A DNA stretch of 64,000 bases from an uncultured Erythrobacter sp. Lineage in GTDB: Bacteria > Pseudomonadota > Alphaproteobacteria > Sphingomonadales > Sphingomonadaceae. Below, piece by piece: positions 26,789-36,200 of this stretch (its first letter is position 1; every line of letters starts with the position of its first letter). Under the pieces are notes generated by a model, which was not told where the DNA came from, ran no database searches, and saw nothing but the letters and a program-made list of their open reading frames with translations. Location: positions 746,268 through 810,267 of the forward strand of contig NZ_CANLMB010000002.1 in the NCBI RefSeq assembly GCF_947492365.1, written 5' to 3'. The position numbers and the translations under genes are program-made.

Positions 26789-28104
26789 TTCGTGAAGCGC
26801 TTGTCAAATTCGCGATACCGCGCCTCGACAGACTGAAGGTCGGGGCCGGTCAAGGCTTCTCGCGTTTGCTCGATCAGCAGCCGGCCCTGATCGCGCAACA
26901 TCTCGCGCCGGTCGCGATCTTTCACCGGCGTCGCCGCGTTGCCCAGCACGTCCAGCATCACCAGCGCCGCGTTGGGGCTGGTCGCAACGGCGCTGCGCAG
27001 AGAACCAAAGCCGCGTTTCAGATAGTGCTGGAAATCATCAGGGCACGGGATCACCGGGCAATCTTCGGCATCTTCCCCGCAAACATCTTTGCGCAAGTCA
27101 CGGCGTCCGATCTCTGACGTGGCCGCGCCCAGCCAATGCAGCGCGGTGATCGCTGTGAAGGGATCATTGATACCGGGCGACAACGCCCGCAGGGCGATCT
27201 CGACCAACTCGTCGATCAGGAATTGCGGATCCTGCTCGGGAGTGCGCACAGAGCCTAGCGAGAAGCACTCGCGAAGTTCGTCCTTCAGGTCGTCGACGCT
27301 GCAACCTTTAACATCCATCAGCGGCAGACCGCGATGGACAAAATCGCCTGTTCGGACACGCAGCGAGAAGGTGCCGCCTGAATCCCGCGCCTTTTCCTCG
27401 AGGTCCGCGAAGTCAATCATCTGGACATAGCCGGCGTCCGAGGCCCGGAGTTCCTCGCCGCCCTCCGGCTCGCGTGCGTCGGAAAACTCGTCTTCGACAG
27501 GATAGGTTTCGCGCACAGCGTCGATCAGCCGCACACCGATTGTCTCAAGCACTTTGTTGATCCGGATCGACGAGGGCACGTGGTGCAGGAAAAAGACGAG
27601 CACGGCGACGCAGACCGCCATCAGCAAATAGGCGACTAGCAGCGACAGTTGCGGCGCGAAGCCGGGCAGGGTGGTCGCGGCTGCATCACTGGCCGTGCTG
27701 GCGGATTCGTCCTCCGCCCGCACAGATCGCAGCGCCACGATTGCGTAAACGAAGCTGCCGATGAAGGTCGCCAGGCTGACCTGGTTGCCCTTGTCCTCCA
27801 GAAAATTGGTCAGCAGGCGCGGACCATAGGTGCCACTGGCATAGCTGACCGCGACAATAGTGATCGAAAACACGGTGGATGCGACACCGATTACAGCTCC
27901 GGCCATGACCATCAGAATATCCGCTGCGCCTTTCGGCCTTACCGGAACCAGCCAATCATAGTCGCTCAGGAATTCGGCAAAGCCGTTGCGGTCCATAGAG
28001 ACGACGGTCGTGGCCAGAACCGCGGCAAGAACGGCGAAGGTGGCCGGGTAAAACCAGTAATTTGCGTTAAGACGCGCCCAGAAAAAGCGGATTTCGGCGG
28101 TCAT
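26785..28104 (-). CDS. DUF2254 predicted membrane protein
   Basis: 439 residues. Four N-terminal spans (about 18-38, 63-88, 115-135, 155-180) include the signature STVFSITIVAVSYASGTYGPRLL. They are followed by a soluble C-terminal half with DPQFLIDELVEIALRALSPGINDPFTA, a hallmark of DUF2254. The family's function is unknown; its fold suggests an ion or small-molecule membrane role. It is downstream of nadA on the same strand but separated by 40 bp, so co-transcription is possible. Confidence 0.88.
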   Translation of the reverse strand: MTAEIRFFWARLNANYWFYPATFAVLAAVLATTVVSMDRNGFAEFLSDYDWLVPVRPKGAADILMVMAGAVIGVASTVFSITIVAVSYASGTYGPRLLTNFLEDKGNQVSLATFIGSFVYAIVALRSVRAEDESASTASDAAATTLPGFAPQLSLLVAYLLMAVCVAVLVFFLHHVPSSIRINKVLETIGVRLIDAVRETYPVEDEFSDAREPEGGEELRASDAGYVQMIDFADLEEKARDSGGTFSLRVRTGDFVHRGLPLMDVKGCSVDDLKDELRECFSLGSVRTPEQDPQFLIDELVEIALRALSPGINDPFTAITALHWLGAATSEIGRRDLRKDVCGEDAEDCPVIPCPDDFQHYLKRGFGSLRSAVATSPNAALVMLDVLGNAATPVKDRDRREMLRDQGRLLIEQTREALTGPDLQSVEARYREFDKRFTN

Positions 28105-28144
28105 CGCGCGCTAACCGCACGAGATCGAGACGAGGCTGCGCGAC

Positions 28145-29146
28145 TCAATCCGCACTAAACGGCACCTTGCCCAAGTCCCCCAGACCAACCGTCCCGCCGG
28201 CCATGCCGAGCATCCGGTCGAGGCTGCGTTTGGCTTTCAGGCGGATGTCTTCTTCGATCTCGATGCGCGGTTCCAGATCGCGCAGGGCGGTGTACATTTT
28301 CTCCATCGTGTTGAGCGCCATGTAGGGGCAGATATTGCACGAGCAGTTGCCGTCCGCACCGGGCGCTCCGATGAAGGTTTTTTCGGGCAGCGCCTTTTCC
28401 ATCTGGTGCATGATGTGCGGCTCGGTCGCGACGATCAGCGTGTCGCCTTCGAAGCTTTTGGCGAATTTCAGGATCGAGCTGGTCGAGCCGACGTGATCGG
28501 CGTGGTCGATGATCGTCGGCGGGCATTCGGGGTGCGCGGCGACGGGGGCATCGGGGTGCTGCTCTTTCAGCTTGAGTAGCTCGGTCTCGCTGAAGGCTTC
28601 GTGGACGATGCATACGCCCGGCCACAGCAGCATCTCGCGATCGAACTTGCGGGAGAGCCATCCGCCAAGGTGACGGTCAGGACCGAAGATGATCTTCTGG
28701 TCACGCGGGATCTGCTCAAGGATTGTCTCCGCGCTGGAGGAGGTGACGATGATGTCCGAGAGCGCTTTCACCTCGGTCGAGCAATTGATGTAGGTGAGCG
28801 CGATGTGATCGGGATGCGCCTCGCGGAAAGCCTTGAACTTCTCTGGCGGGCAGGAGTCTTCGAGGCTGCACCCGGCGTCCATATCCGGCAGGATCACGGT
28901 CTTGTCGGGCGAAAGGATCTTGGCGGTGTCGGCCATGAACTTCACCCCGCAGAACAGGATGACATCGGCGTCCGTCTCCGCCGCCTTGCGCGACAATTCC
29001 AGGCTGTCGCCCACAAAGTCGGCAATGTCCTGAATATCGGGGGTCTGGTAATAATGCGCGAGGATCACCGCATTGCGCTCTTTGCGCAGCCGGTCGATTT
29101 CGCCGAGCAATTCGGTGCCGCTGGGGATCTTGCTCTCTACGCTCAT
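28145..29146 (-). CDS. nadA: Quinolinate synthase NadA
   Basis: 333 residues. It condenses iminoaspartate with dihydroxyacetone phosphate to quinolinate in NAD synthesis, using an oxygen-labile [4Fe-4S] cluster. Three Cys ligand regions are visible: FCGVKFMADTA, the CSLEDSCP loop, and CSCNICPYM near the C-terminus. HYYQTPDIQDIADFVGDS is the N-terminal signature. nadB and nadC are not next to it in this window. Confidence 0.96.
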   Translation of the reverse strand: MSVESKIPSGTELLGEIDRLRKERNAVILAHYYQTPDIQDIADFVGDSLELSRKAAETDADVILFCGVKFMADTAKILSPDKTVILPDMDAGCSLEDSCPPEKFKAFREAHPDHIALTYINCSTEVKALSDIIVTSSSAETILEQIPRDQKIIFGPDRHLGGWLSRKFDREMLLWPGVCIVHEAFSETELLKLKEQHPDAPVAAHPECPPTIIDHADHVGSTSSILKFAKSFEGDTLIVATEPHIMHQMEKALPEKTFIGAPGADGNCSCNICPYMALNTMEKMYTALRDLEPRIEIEEDIRLKAKRSLDRMLGMAGGTVGLGDLGKVPFSAD

Positions 29147-29263
29147 CGTGTGTTCCTCACTTCTATCACGCTGATTTGTTGGACGTCACATAAGCACGGA
29201 TGCAATTTTTTGCGAGTGCTTTGCACACACCATGTGTTAGCTTTGCCGCACGGAGGGGAATGC

Positions 29264-30874
29264 ATGTACGAGCTTGATCTCAAAGAGGCTTACTGCCCGG
29301 CGCAGACCGACACCGAATATCGTGAGCGCACCATCGAAGAGGCCTTGCGCGAACAGGTGGCGATCCGCCCCGATGCCAAGGCCCTGCGCGAGATGCTGGC
29401 CGATGGCAGTGTGGGGCGCGAATGGACCTATGCCCAGCTGCTCGCCGACGCTGAGCGCTGCGGACGGGCGCTGGCGGCGCGCCATACGGCGGGCACCCGG
29501 ATCGCGATCATGGGCGGCAATTGCCCCGAATGGGTGCTGGTCCAGCTGGGCTCGGTGATGGCCGGGCTGGTGCTGGTGACGGTCAATCCGAGCTTTACGC
29601 CGCGCGAAGTGCGTTATGTGCTCGAACAATCGGGATCGGGCGCGGTCTATTACCAGCCCAATGTGCGCGGCAGCGCTTTGCGGCCCGTGGTGGACGAGGC
29701 GGCGGCTGGCCTCCCCGCATCGGACTTCATCATCGACATAGAGGATCACGCCGAGCTGTTCTCAGGCGAGGGTGACGGCGAGCTGCGCGAGGGCAAGCCG
29801 CTCGACATCTGCATGATCCAGTACACGTCGGGCACGACCGGCTTTCCCAAAGGCGTGCTGCTGCATCAGCACGGCCTGCTCCAGAGCAACAAGGATGCCT
29901 TCGCCCGCTGGGGGTTGAAGGAGGGGCAGACGGTCACTTGCCCGTTCCCGCTTTTCCATACGGCGGGCAGCGCGGTGTGCGTGTTGGGAACCCTTGCCAA
30001 TGGCGGAACGCTGCTGCTGGTGTCGCTGTTCGATCCGGTCGCGGTCGCCAAAACAATCGAGCGCGAGAAGCCCGAGATGCTGGGCGGGGTTGCCACCATG
30101 ATCTACGCCATTATCGAAGCGGCGCGGGCGCATGATATCGACGTGAGTTGCCTTGAAACCGTCATCAGCGGCGGCGCGATGGTTCCGCCGGAACTGAACC
30201 GGGCGGCACAGGAAACCTTCGGGGTGCCGATCCTGATTGTTTACGGCCAGACCGAAACATCGCCGGGCATCACAGCTGCATGGCCGACCGATTCCGGCGC
30301 GGAACTGACCGAGACTATCGGTCAGCCAATCCCGCATGTCGAAGTCGCGATCCTCTCCCCCAATGATGGCAGCGTCTGCGCCATCGACGAGCAGGGCGAG
30401 ATCTGCATGCGCGGCTTCAACATGATGAAGGGCTACAACGACAATCCCGAGGCGACCGCCGAGACAATCGACGCCGAGGGCTGGCTGCATACCGGCGATC
30501 TGGGGAGCATGAGCGCGCGCGGCTATGTGAAGATAACGGGCCGCGTCAAAGAGATGATCATTCGCGGCGGCGAAAACCTGTTCCCTGCCGAGATCGAGGC
30601 CGCAATGCTTGAACATCCTGCCATCGCCGAGGTCGCCTGCGCAGGTGTTCCGGATGAGAGATGGGGCGAAATCGTGTGCTGCTTCATGCGGCTTGCCGAA
30701 GGGGCTGATCGTCCCTCCAACGACGAACTGAAAGCGCATATTCGCGCGCGGCTATCTCCGCAAAAGACACCCGCACACTGGGTGTGGATGAAAGAATTCC
30801 CGCTCACCGGTTCAGGCAAAATCCAGAAGTTTCAGCTCGCCGAAATGTTCGAGCGCGGCGAACTCACCGCCTGA
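29264..30874 (+). CDS. Acyl-CoA synthetase (AMP-forming, class I adenylating enzyme)
   Basis: 536 residues from the ATG at 29264 (MYELDLKEAY), preceded by GGAGGGGA; the open frame upstream lies antisense to nadA and is not real. The ATP/AMP motifs are MIQYTSGTTGFPKG (P-loop-like), YGQTETSP, and the hinge WLHTGDLG-x-KITGRVKEMII. The catalytic Lys is in GSGKIQK near the end. It activates a carboxylic acid, probably a medium- or long-chain fatty acid, to the acyl-CoA. The chain-length range is not readable. Its position 25 kb from the dmd genes gives no reason to call it DmdB. Confidence 0.9.
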   Translation: MYELDLKEAYCPAQTDTEYRERTIEEALREQVAIRPDAKALREMLADGSVGREWTYAQLLADAERCGRALAARHTAGTRIAIMGGNCPEWVLVQLGSVMAGLVLVTVNPSFTPREVRYVLEQSGSGAVYYQPNVRGSALRPVVDEAAAGLPASDFIIDIEDHAELFSGEGDGELREGKPLDICMIQYTSGTTGFPKGVLLHQHGLLQSNKDAFARWGLKEGQTVTCPFPLFHTAGSAVCVLGTLANGGTLLLVSLFDPVAVAKTIEREKPEMLGGVATMIYAIIEAARAHDIDVSCLETVISGGAMVPPELNRAAQETFGVPILIVYGQTETSPGITAAWPTDSGAELTETIGQPIPHVEVAILSPNDGSVCAIDEQGEICMRGFNMMKGYNDNPEATAETIDAEGWLHTGDLGSMSARGYVKITGRVKEMIIRGGENLFPAEIEAAMLEHPAIAEVACAGVPDERWGEIVCCFMRLAEGADRPSNDELKAHIRARLSPQKTPAHWVWMKEFPLTGSGKIQKFQLAEMFERGELTA

Positions 30875-30968
30875 TTGCACCGACAGACAGCACAGCCAGT
30901 TCGATGAACGGTGCTTTACTGGAATAAGACACCTTGGTAGCGTGCCTTCCAACAGGAGGGACACCATT

Positions 30969-31880
30969 ATGCTCGAGCTCGTCAATGTCAGCCACACCTA
31001 TTCCAACGGCACCCGCGCGCTGGATGATGTGACGCTTTCAATTCCCAAGGGGATGTACGGGCTGCTCGGTCCCAATGGCGCGGGAAAATCGACGCTGATG
31101 CGCACCGTGGCGACGCTCCAGACACCGACAACCGGCCAGATCACTTTTGGCGATATCGACATAATCGCCGATCCGGAAAAACTGCGCGAGACGCTAGGCT
31201 ATCTGCCGCAGGATTTCGGCGTTTATCCGCGTGTTTCGGCCTATGATATGCTCGACCATATGGCGGTGCTCAAAGGCGTTGCGAACAAGGGCGAGCGCAA
31301 GGATACCGTCGAGACATTGCTCGCCCAGACCAACCTGTGGGATGTGCGTAAGAAGGCGATTGCGGGCTTTTCCGGCGGGATGCGGCAGCGTTTCGGCATT
31401 GCGCAGGCGCTGATCGGCAATCCGCAGCTTATCATCGTTGACGAGCCTACCGCCGGCCTTGACCCCGAAGAGCGCAACCGTTTCCTCAACCTGCTCGCTG
31501 AAATCGGCGAGAATGTGGTGGTGATCCTCTCCACCCATATCGTCGATGATGTGTCCGATCTGTGCCCCCAGATGGCGGTGATCGTGCTCGGCCAGATCAA
31601 GCAGCAGGGCGCGCCCAAAGATCTGATCGAACAGGCTAAAGGCAGCGTCTGGTCCAAGACTATCGAGCGCCACGAGATCGATGAAGTGCGCGCGCAATAT
31701 CAGGTGATCTCGACCAAGCTCTATGCCGGCAAGACCATCGTTCATGTGATGTCGGACAGCGATCCGGCAAACGGCTTTGCCAGCGTCGAAGGCGGGCTGG
31801 AGGATGTCTACTTCTCCACCCTCGCCAAATCGCGCCAAGCCGGTGCTGATGAGACCGCTCCCGCAAGCGCTGCGGCGTAA
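30969..31880 (+). CDS. ABC transporter ATP-binding protein, partner of the permease/peptidase fusion
   Basis: 303 residues from the ATG at 30969, with AGGAGGG nine bases upstream. The Walker A is GPNGAGKST, the Q-loop follows at GYLPQDFG, the signature is FSGGMRQRFGIAQAL, the Walker B is LIIVDEPTAGLDP and the switch His is in ILSTHIVDD. The C-terminal 60 residues beyond the ATPase (about 240-303) are of regulatory type. Its stop lies 14 bp before the permease/M1 gene, so the two form an operon and probably an exporter or membrane-linked processing complex. Confidence 0.95.
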   Translation: MLELVNVSHTYSNGTRALDDVTLSIPKGMYGLLGPNGAGKSTLMRTVATLQTPTTGQITFGDIDIIADPEKLRETLGYLPQDFGVYPRVSAYDMLDHMAVLKGVANKGERKDTVETLLAQTNLWDVRKKAIAGFSGGMRQRFGIAQALIGNPQLIIVDEPTAGLDPEERNRFLNLLAEIGENVVVILSTHIVDDVSDLCPQMAVIVLGQIKQQGAPKDLIEQAKGSVWSKTIERHEIDEVRAQYQVISTKLYAGKTIVHVMSDSDPANGFASVEGGLEDVYFSTLAKSRQAGADETAPASAAA

Positions 31881-31894
31881 GGGGGGACTGGCAA

Positions 31895-34800
31895 ATGTTC
31901 GGTAAGATCACCGCATTCGAATTTCGCTACCAGCTGCGCAATCCGGTTTTCTGGGTGGGCGCAATTCTCTTTTTCCTGCTGACGTTCTTTGCGACCGTCT
32001 CGGACAATGTCCAGATCGGCGGCGGCGGCAATATCAATGCCAATGCGCCGGTTGCGATCATCCAGACGCATCTGGTGCTGACGCTGTTCTTTATGTTTAT
32101 CTCGACCGCATTCGTGGCGAATGTGATCGTGCGCGATGATGATAGCGGGTTCGGGCCGATGGTGCGCTCCACTTCGGTCAAGAAATTCGACTATTTGATC
32201 GGGCGATTTGCCGGCGCGTTCCTCGCCGCTGCGCTTGCCTTTGCGACCGTGCCGCTGGCGATATTCCTGGGTTCGTTGATGCCGTGGGTCGATCCCGAGA
32301 CATTGGGGCCGAACCACCTGTCATTCTATACCAGCGCCTATTTCATCTATGCTTTGCCGGGCATGTTCATGGTGTCCGCGCTGTTCTTTGCGATCGCCAC
32401 CATGACGCGGTCGATGATGTACACTTACGTCGCGGTGGTGGTGTTCCTTGTCCTTTGGACGATCCTGATATCGGTTGTGCAGGGTCGGCCCGATTTGCAG
32501 GACACTGCAGCCTTGTTCGAGCCGTTCGGGCTGGGCGCTCTCGCCAATGCGACACGTTATTGGACGATCGCGGAATCGAACACACAGGTGCCGCCGCTCG
32601 AAGGCGGATTACTCGCCAACCGGATCATCTGGCTGGGCTTTGCATTCGTGATGTTGGCCATCGCCTATTGGCGCTTCAGCTTTACCGAAAAAGGCATCTC
32701 GCAGCGCAAATTGCGTAAGCAATCGTTGAAGGAAGCCGCGCTTGCCGCGGTGCCGCCGCAAACCGTGGATGTCCTGCCTGCACTCCAGCCGGACAAGAGC
32801 GGCTGGGCGCGGCTCATCACCCGCACACGATTCGAAATCATGCAGGTCGTCAAACACCCTGCTTTCTTTGTTCTGCTGATGATCGGCGTGTTTAACACCA
32901 GCGGCGGACTGTTCCTGGGCAATCAGCTCTATGGCGTGTCTGCGCGCCCGCTGACATTCTCGGTTATCCCGATATTGCAAGGCGGATTTACCCTGATCCC
33001 GGTCATCATCGCGATTTATTATGCGGGCGAACTGGTCTGGCGCGACCGTGATCGCAAAATGCACGAAATCATCGATTCCACCCCGACACCGGGCTGGAGT
33101 TACATGGTGCCCAAGACCATCGCAGTGGCAATCGTGCTGCTCGCCGCGCTGGCGGTGAGCGTCGTCTCTGCAACGCTGATCCAGCTCGCGCGCGGAGTAT
33201 CGCCCGAATTGATCAAATATCTCGGATGGTATTTGCTGCCTTTCACGGTCGACATGCTCATCCTCGCGATTCTGGCCGTGTTTGTGCAGGCGCTCAGCCC
33301 CAACAAATATATCGGCTGGGCGGTGATGGTGCTCTATATCGTCGCCACCAATGTGCTCTTCGCCTTCGGTTACGAGCACCCGCTTTACCTATACGGATCG
33401 ACCGGCCCCAACCCGATTTCGGATTTGAACGGCAACACGGTCGGCAATGGACTGAGCTGGTGGCTGCGGCTCTATTGGGGCGCGGTTGCGCTGATCTTTG
33501 CAGTCGCCGCGCATCTGCTTTGGCGGCGCGGGACAGAAACCGCGTTGGCGCCCCGTTTGAAGCGCGTTCCGGCGCGGCTCAAATCTTCAGCAGGCGCTCT
33601 TTTGGGGGTCGGTGCGTTGGTCGCGCTTGGCTCTGGCGGGTTTATCTTCAACCAGATCAACGTCGTCGAAAGCTACCGCACCGCGGAAGACAACGAAGCC
33701 GCTCTGGCCGAATATGAGAAGAAATATCTGCAATACGAAAATGTCGTGCAGCCGGCCGTCACCGATATGCAGTTCGAGGTCGAGCTGTGGCCGCAAGACA
33801 TCCGCATGGATGCGACCGGACGTTATGCGATCCTCAATGATACCGATGAAGTGATCGAGGTGTTGCATGTCCGTCTGCCCGATCCCGATGCTGAGATTCT
33901 CGATCTTCAGGTCGCAGGTGCGACACTTGAGATGGAAGATGAGGAGTTCAAATATTTCATCTATCGCTTCGACACACCGCTTGCGCCGGGTGACACGAGC
34001 GAGCTGACTTTCAAGACCCAGCGCTGGCAGCAGGGTTACCGCCATAGCGGCAATGATACGCGGCTGGTGCGCAACGGCACTTTCCTCAACAATTCCGAAT
34101 TTGCCCCGCAGATCGGGATGAACCGCGCAGGACTTTTGCAGGACCGTGCGACGCGGCGCGAATATGATCTGCCTGCCGAACTGCGCCCCGCGCCCTTGGG
34201 CGATGAGGCCTCGCGGCAGGAGAATTATGTCGGGGTCGATTGGGTGACCGCCGATATCACCATCATCACAGACGAAGGCCAGACGCCGATTGCACCGGGC
34301 GTGCGCGTCTCCGACACTGTCGAGAATGGCCGCAGAACCGCGCGCTTTGTCTCCGACACACCGATCCTGTCCTTCTTCTCGATCCAGTCAGCCGATTACC
34401 AGATCGCTACGAGCGAGTCCGAAGGGGTCGAGTTGCAGGTCTATTACCACGCGACGCATGAGGCCAATGTCGAGCGGATGCTCACCGCATTGGACGCATC
34501 GCTCGACTATTATCGCGCCAATTTCGGGCCATACCAGTTCCCACATGCGCGCATCATCGAATTCCCCGGCTATGCCAGCTTCGCGCAGGCCTTTGCCGGG
34601 ACCATGCCCTATTCGGAAAGCATCGGCTTTGTCGCCGACTATGCCGATGAGGGCGAGATCGATGCGGTGACCTATGTGGTCGCGCATGAAGTCGCGCACC
34701 AATATTGGGCCCACCAGATCATCAGCGCCAACCAGCAGGGCGGCACGATCATGGTTGAAACCATGGCGCAATATTCCGCGATGATGGTGATGAAGGAGAT

Positions 34801-35473
34801 GTATGGCGAGGATCAGATGCGCCGTTTCCTCCAGTTCGAGCTCAACAATTACCTGACTTCGCGCGGCAGCGAGGCGATCGAGGAATTGCCGCTCGAAAGG
34901 GTCGAGAACCAGCCCTACATCCATTACCGCAAGGGCGCGGTGGTGATGTATCTGCTGCAAGACCGGCTGGGCGAGGACCGCGTCAATGCGATGCTGGCAG
35001 AGCTGATCGCGCGCTACCGTTTCCAAGGCGCACCCTATGCGATTTCGACCGATCTGGTTGACGGTTTCCTCAGCCTTGCGCGCGATGATGCCGAACGCCA
35101 GCTGGTCGAGGATCTGCTGCGCCGGATCACGCTTTACGACATGAAGGTCGAAAGCGCCGAAACGCGCGAGCTGGCCAATGGCACTTGGGAAACCGTGATG
35201 ACGGTCGAGGCGGCCAAGTATTATGCCGATGGCGAGGGCGTCGAAACTGAAAGCCCGCTGGATGACACAATCGAAATCGGAGCCTTTACCGCAAGGCCGG
35301 GTCGGGGCGTGTTCGACAGTGCCAATGTGCTGCTGATGGAGCGGCGGCCTGTGCGGTCAGGCAATCAGGAAATCCGCATCGTGACGGCTGAAGAACCGCT
35401 CTATGTCGGGATCGATCCCTACAACAAATATATCGACCGCAACTCGGACGATAATGTGTTCGATATGCAGTGA
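31895..35473 (+). CDS. ABC transporter permease fused to M1-family aminopeptidase domain
   Basis: 1192 residues. The first about 550 residues are membrane-embedded, with two sets of about six spans and a cytoplasmic loop near residues 270-310, as in ABC-2-type permeases. A long exported segment from about residue 590 ends in an M1 gluzincin domain with HEVAHQYWAHQ (H931-E932, H935) and the distal zinc Glu at about 955 (IMVETMAQY). The spacing to the second Glu is 19 residues, as usual in this subfamily, versus 18 in free M1 enzymes. The fusion probably exports or cleaves peptides at the membrane. The substrate is unknown. It is downstream of the ATPase gene. Confidence 0.92.
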   Translation: MFGKITAFEFRYQLRNPVFWVGAILFFLLTFFATVSDNVQIGGGGNINANAPVAIIQTHLVLTLFFMFISTAFVANVIVRDDDSGFGPMVRSTSVKKFDYLIGRFAGAFLAAALAFATVPLAIFLGSLMPWVDPETLGPNHLSFYTSAYFIYALPGMFMVSALFFAIATMTRSMMYTYVAVVVFLVLWTILISVVQGRPDLQDTAALFEPFGLGALANATRYWTIAESNTQVPPLEGGLLANRIIWLGFAFVMLAIAYWRFSFTEKGISQRKLRKQSLKEAALAAVPPQTVDVLPALQPDKSGWARLITRTRFEIMQVVKHPAFFVLLMIGVFNTSGGLFLGNQLYGVSARPLTFSVIPILQGGFTLIPVIIAIYYAGELVWRDRDRKMHEIIDSTPTPGWSYMVPKTIAVAIVLLAALAVSVVSATLIQLARGVSPELIKYLGWYLLPFTVDMLILAILAVFVQALSPNKYIGWAVMVLYIVATNVLFAFGYEHPLYLYGSTGPNPISDLNGNTVGNGLSWWLRLYWGAVALIFAVAAHLLWRRGTETALAPRLKRVPARLKSSAGALLGVGALVALGSGGFIFNQINVVESYRTAEDNEAALAEYEKKYLQYENVVQPAVTDMQFEVELWPQDIRMDATGRYAILNDTDEVIEVLHVRLPDPDAEILDLQVAGATLEMEDEEFKYFIYRFDTPLAPGDTSELTFKTQRWQQGYRHSGNDTRLVRNGTFLNNSEFAPQIGMNRAGLLQDRATRREYDLPAELRPAPLGDEASRQENYVGVDWVTADITIITDEGQTPIAPGVRVSDTVENGRRTARFVSDTPILSFFSIQSADYQIATSESEGVELQVYYHATHEANVERMLTALDASLDYYRANFGPYQFPHARIIEFPGYASFAQAFAGTMPYSESIGFVADYADEGEIDAVTYVVAHEVAHQYWAHQIISANQQGGTIMVETMAQYSAMMVMKEMYGEDQMRRFLQFELNNYLTSRGSEAIEELPLERVENQPYIHYRKGAVVMYLLQDRLGEDRVNAMLAELIARYRFQGAPYAISTDLVDGFLSLARDDAERQLVEDLLRRITLYDMKVESAETRELANGTWETVMTVEAAKYYADGEGVETESPLDDTIEIGAFTARPGRGVFDSANVLLMERRPVRSGNQEIRIVTAEEPLYVGIDPYNKYIDRNSDDNVFDMQ

Positions 35474-35492
35474 GGCTGAAGCTGGCGCTGGC

Positions 35493-36200
35493 CTAATTCG
35501 CGTCGCTGGCAAACCGCACCTCGACCCGTGCCGCTTCGTAACCTGCGACCTGTAACGGTACGGCAAGGTTCTGGCGCACAGCTTCGCGCGCGGCGGTGCG
35601 GGCAAGGGCGAGGACTTCGGGGTTCTTGGCGAACTCTACCGCGCGGCGCTCTGCCTGCTCGGAATTGTTGGCGGCAAGCTCGCGCGCGGCATCGCGGCTA
35701 ACCCAGACGCCTTCGGTGAAGATGCGCGCTTTGGCTTCGTCCAGATTGGGCCGTGAGGTCTGGAGTTGGGGCAGTGTGACGGTGAGCAGCTGCGCCTCTT
35801 CATCCCATTCCATATCGTCCGCTTCCATGCCCGACAGGTCGATCCGGTATTCCACGCTCGCCGGAATGATCGCCGCCTGACGGCTTTCGAGCAGATCGAC
35901 ATTCACGCCGGCCACGCTGCGCGTATTGACGCTTTCGGCGACGACTTCGAACCGGCTGGAGAAAACCACCAGCGAGTTCTGCTTTTCAAAGGCCAGCATC
36001 GCGCTGGCGACCGGATCGCCCTCTTCCTGATAGACATAGGCACGCCAGCCAAATGCCAGAGCAGCAACCAGCAAGGCGGCGGCGAGCAGCGCCAGCATAG
36101 CCTCTCCGCGTGAGGACAGAATGCCGCGATCTTCTGGCGCGAGCGGGGGGAGAATGTCGGCTTGCACCGGCGAAGCTGCGTCCTTCAGATCGTGCGCCAT
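35493..36200 (-). CDS. DUF4230 domain membrane-anchored protein
   Basis: 235 residues. One membrane span (about 36-52, MLALLAAALLVAALAFG) is preceded by a 35-residue acidic N-terminus and followed by a periplasmic DUF4230 domain. The domain includes SLVVFSSRFEVVAES, SVEYRIDLSGM and the region EAVRQNLAVPL-V-GYEAARVEV. The family's function is unknown. Its start overlaps the 3' end of the metallo-beta-lactamase-fold gene by 16 bp, so the two are likely co-transcribed on the minus strand. Confidence 0.8.
   Translation of the reverse strand: MAHDLKDAASPVQADILPPLAPEDRGILSSRGEAMLALLAAALLVAALAFGWRAYVYQEEGDPVASAMLAFEKQNSLVVFSSRFEVVAESVNTRSVAGVNVDLLESRQAAIIPASVEYRIDLSGMEADDMEWDEEAQLLTVTLPQLQTSRPNLDEAKARIFTEGVWVSRDAARELAANNSEQAERRAVEFAKNPEVLALARTAAREAVRQNLAVPLQVAGYEAARVEVRFASDAN

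Noticed and set aside
28601-29263. Upstream extension of the acyl-CoA synthetase
   Set aside because: It lies antisense to nadA; the synthetase has a good start and GGAGGGGA site at 29264.
29264-30874. Acyl-CoA synthetase as DmdB
   Set aside because: It is 25 kb from dmdDA and shows only general adenylating-enzyme motifs, so nothing ties it to methylmercaptopropionate.
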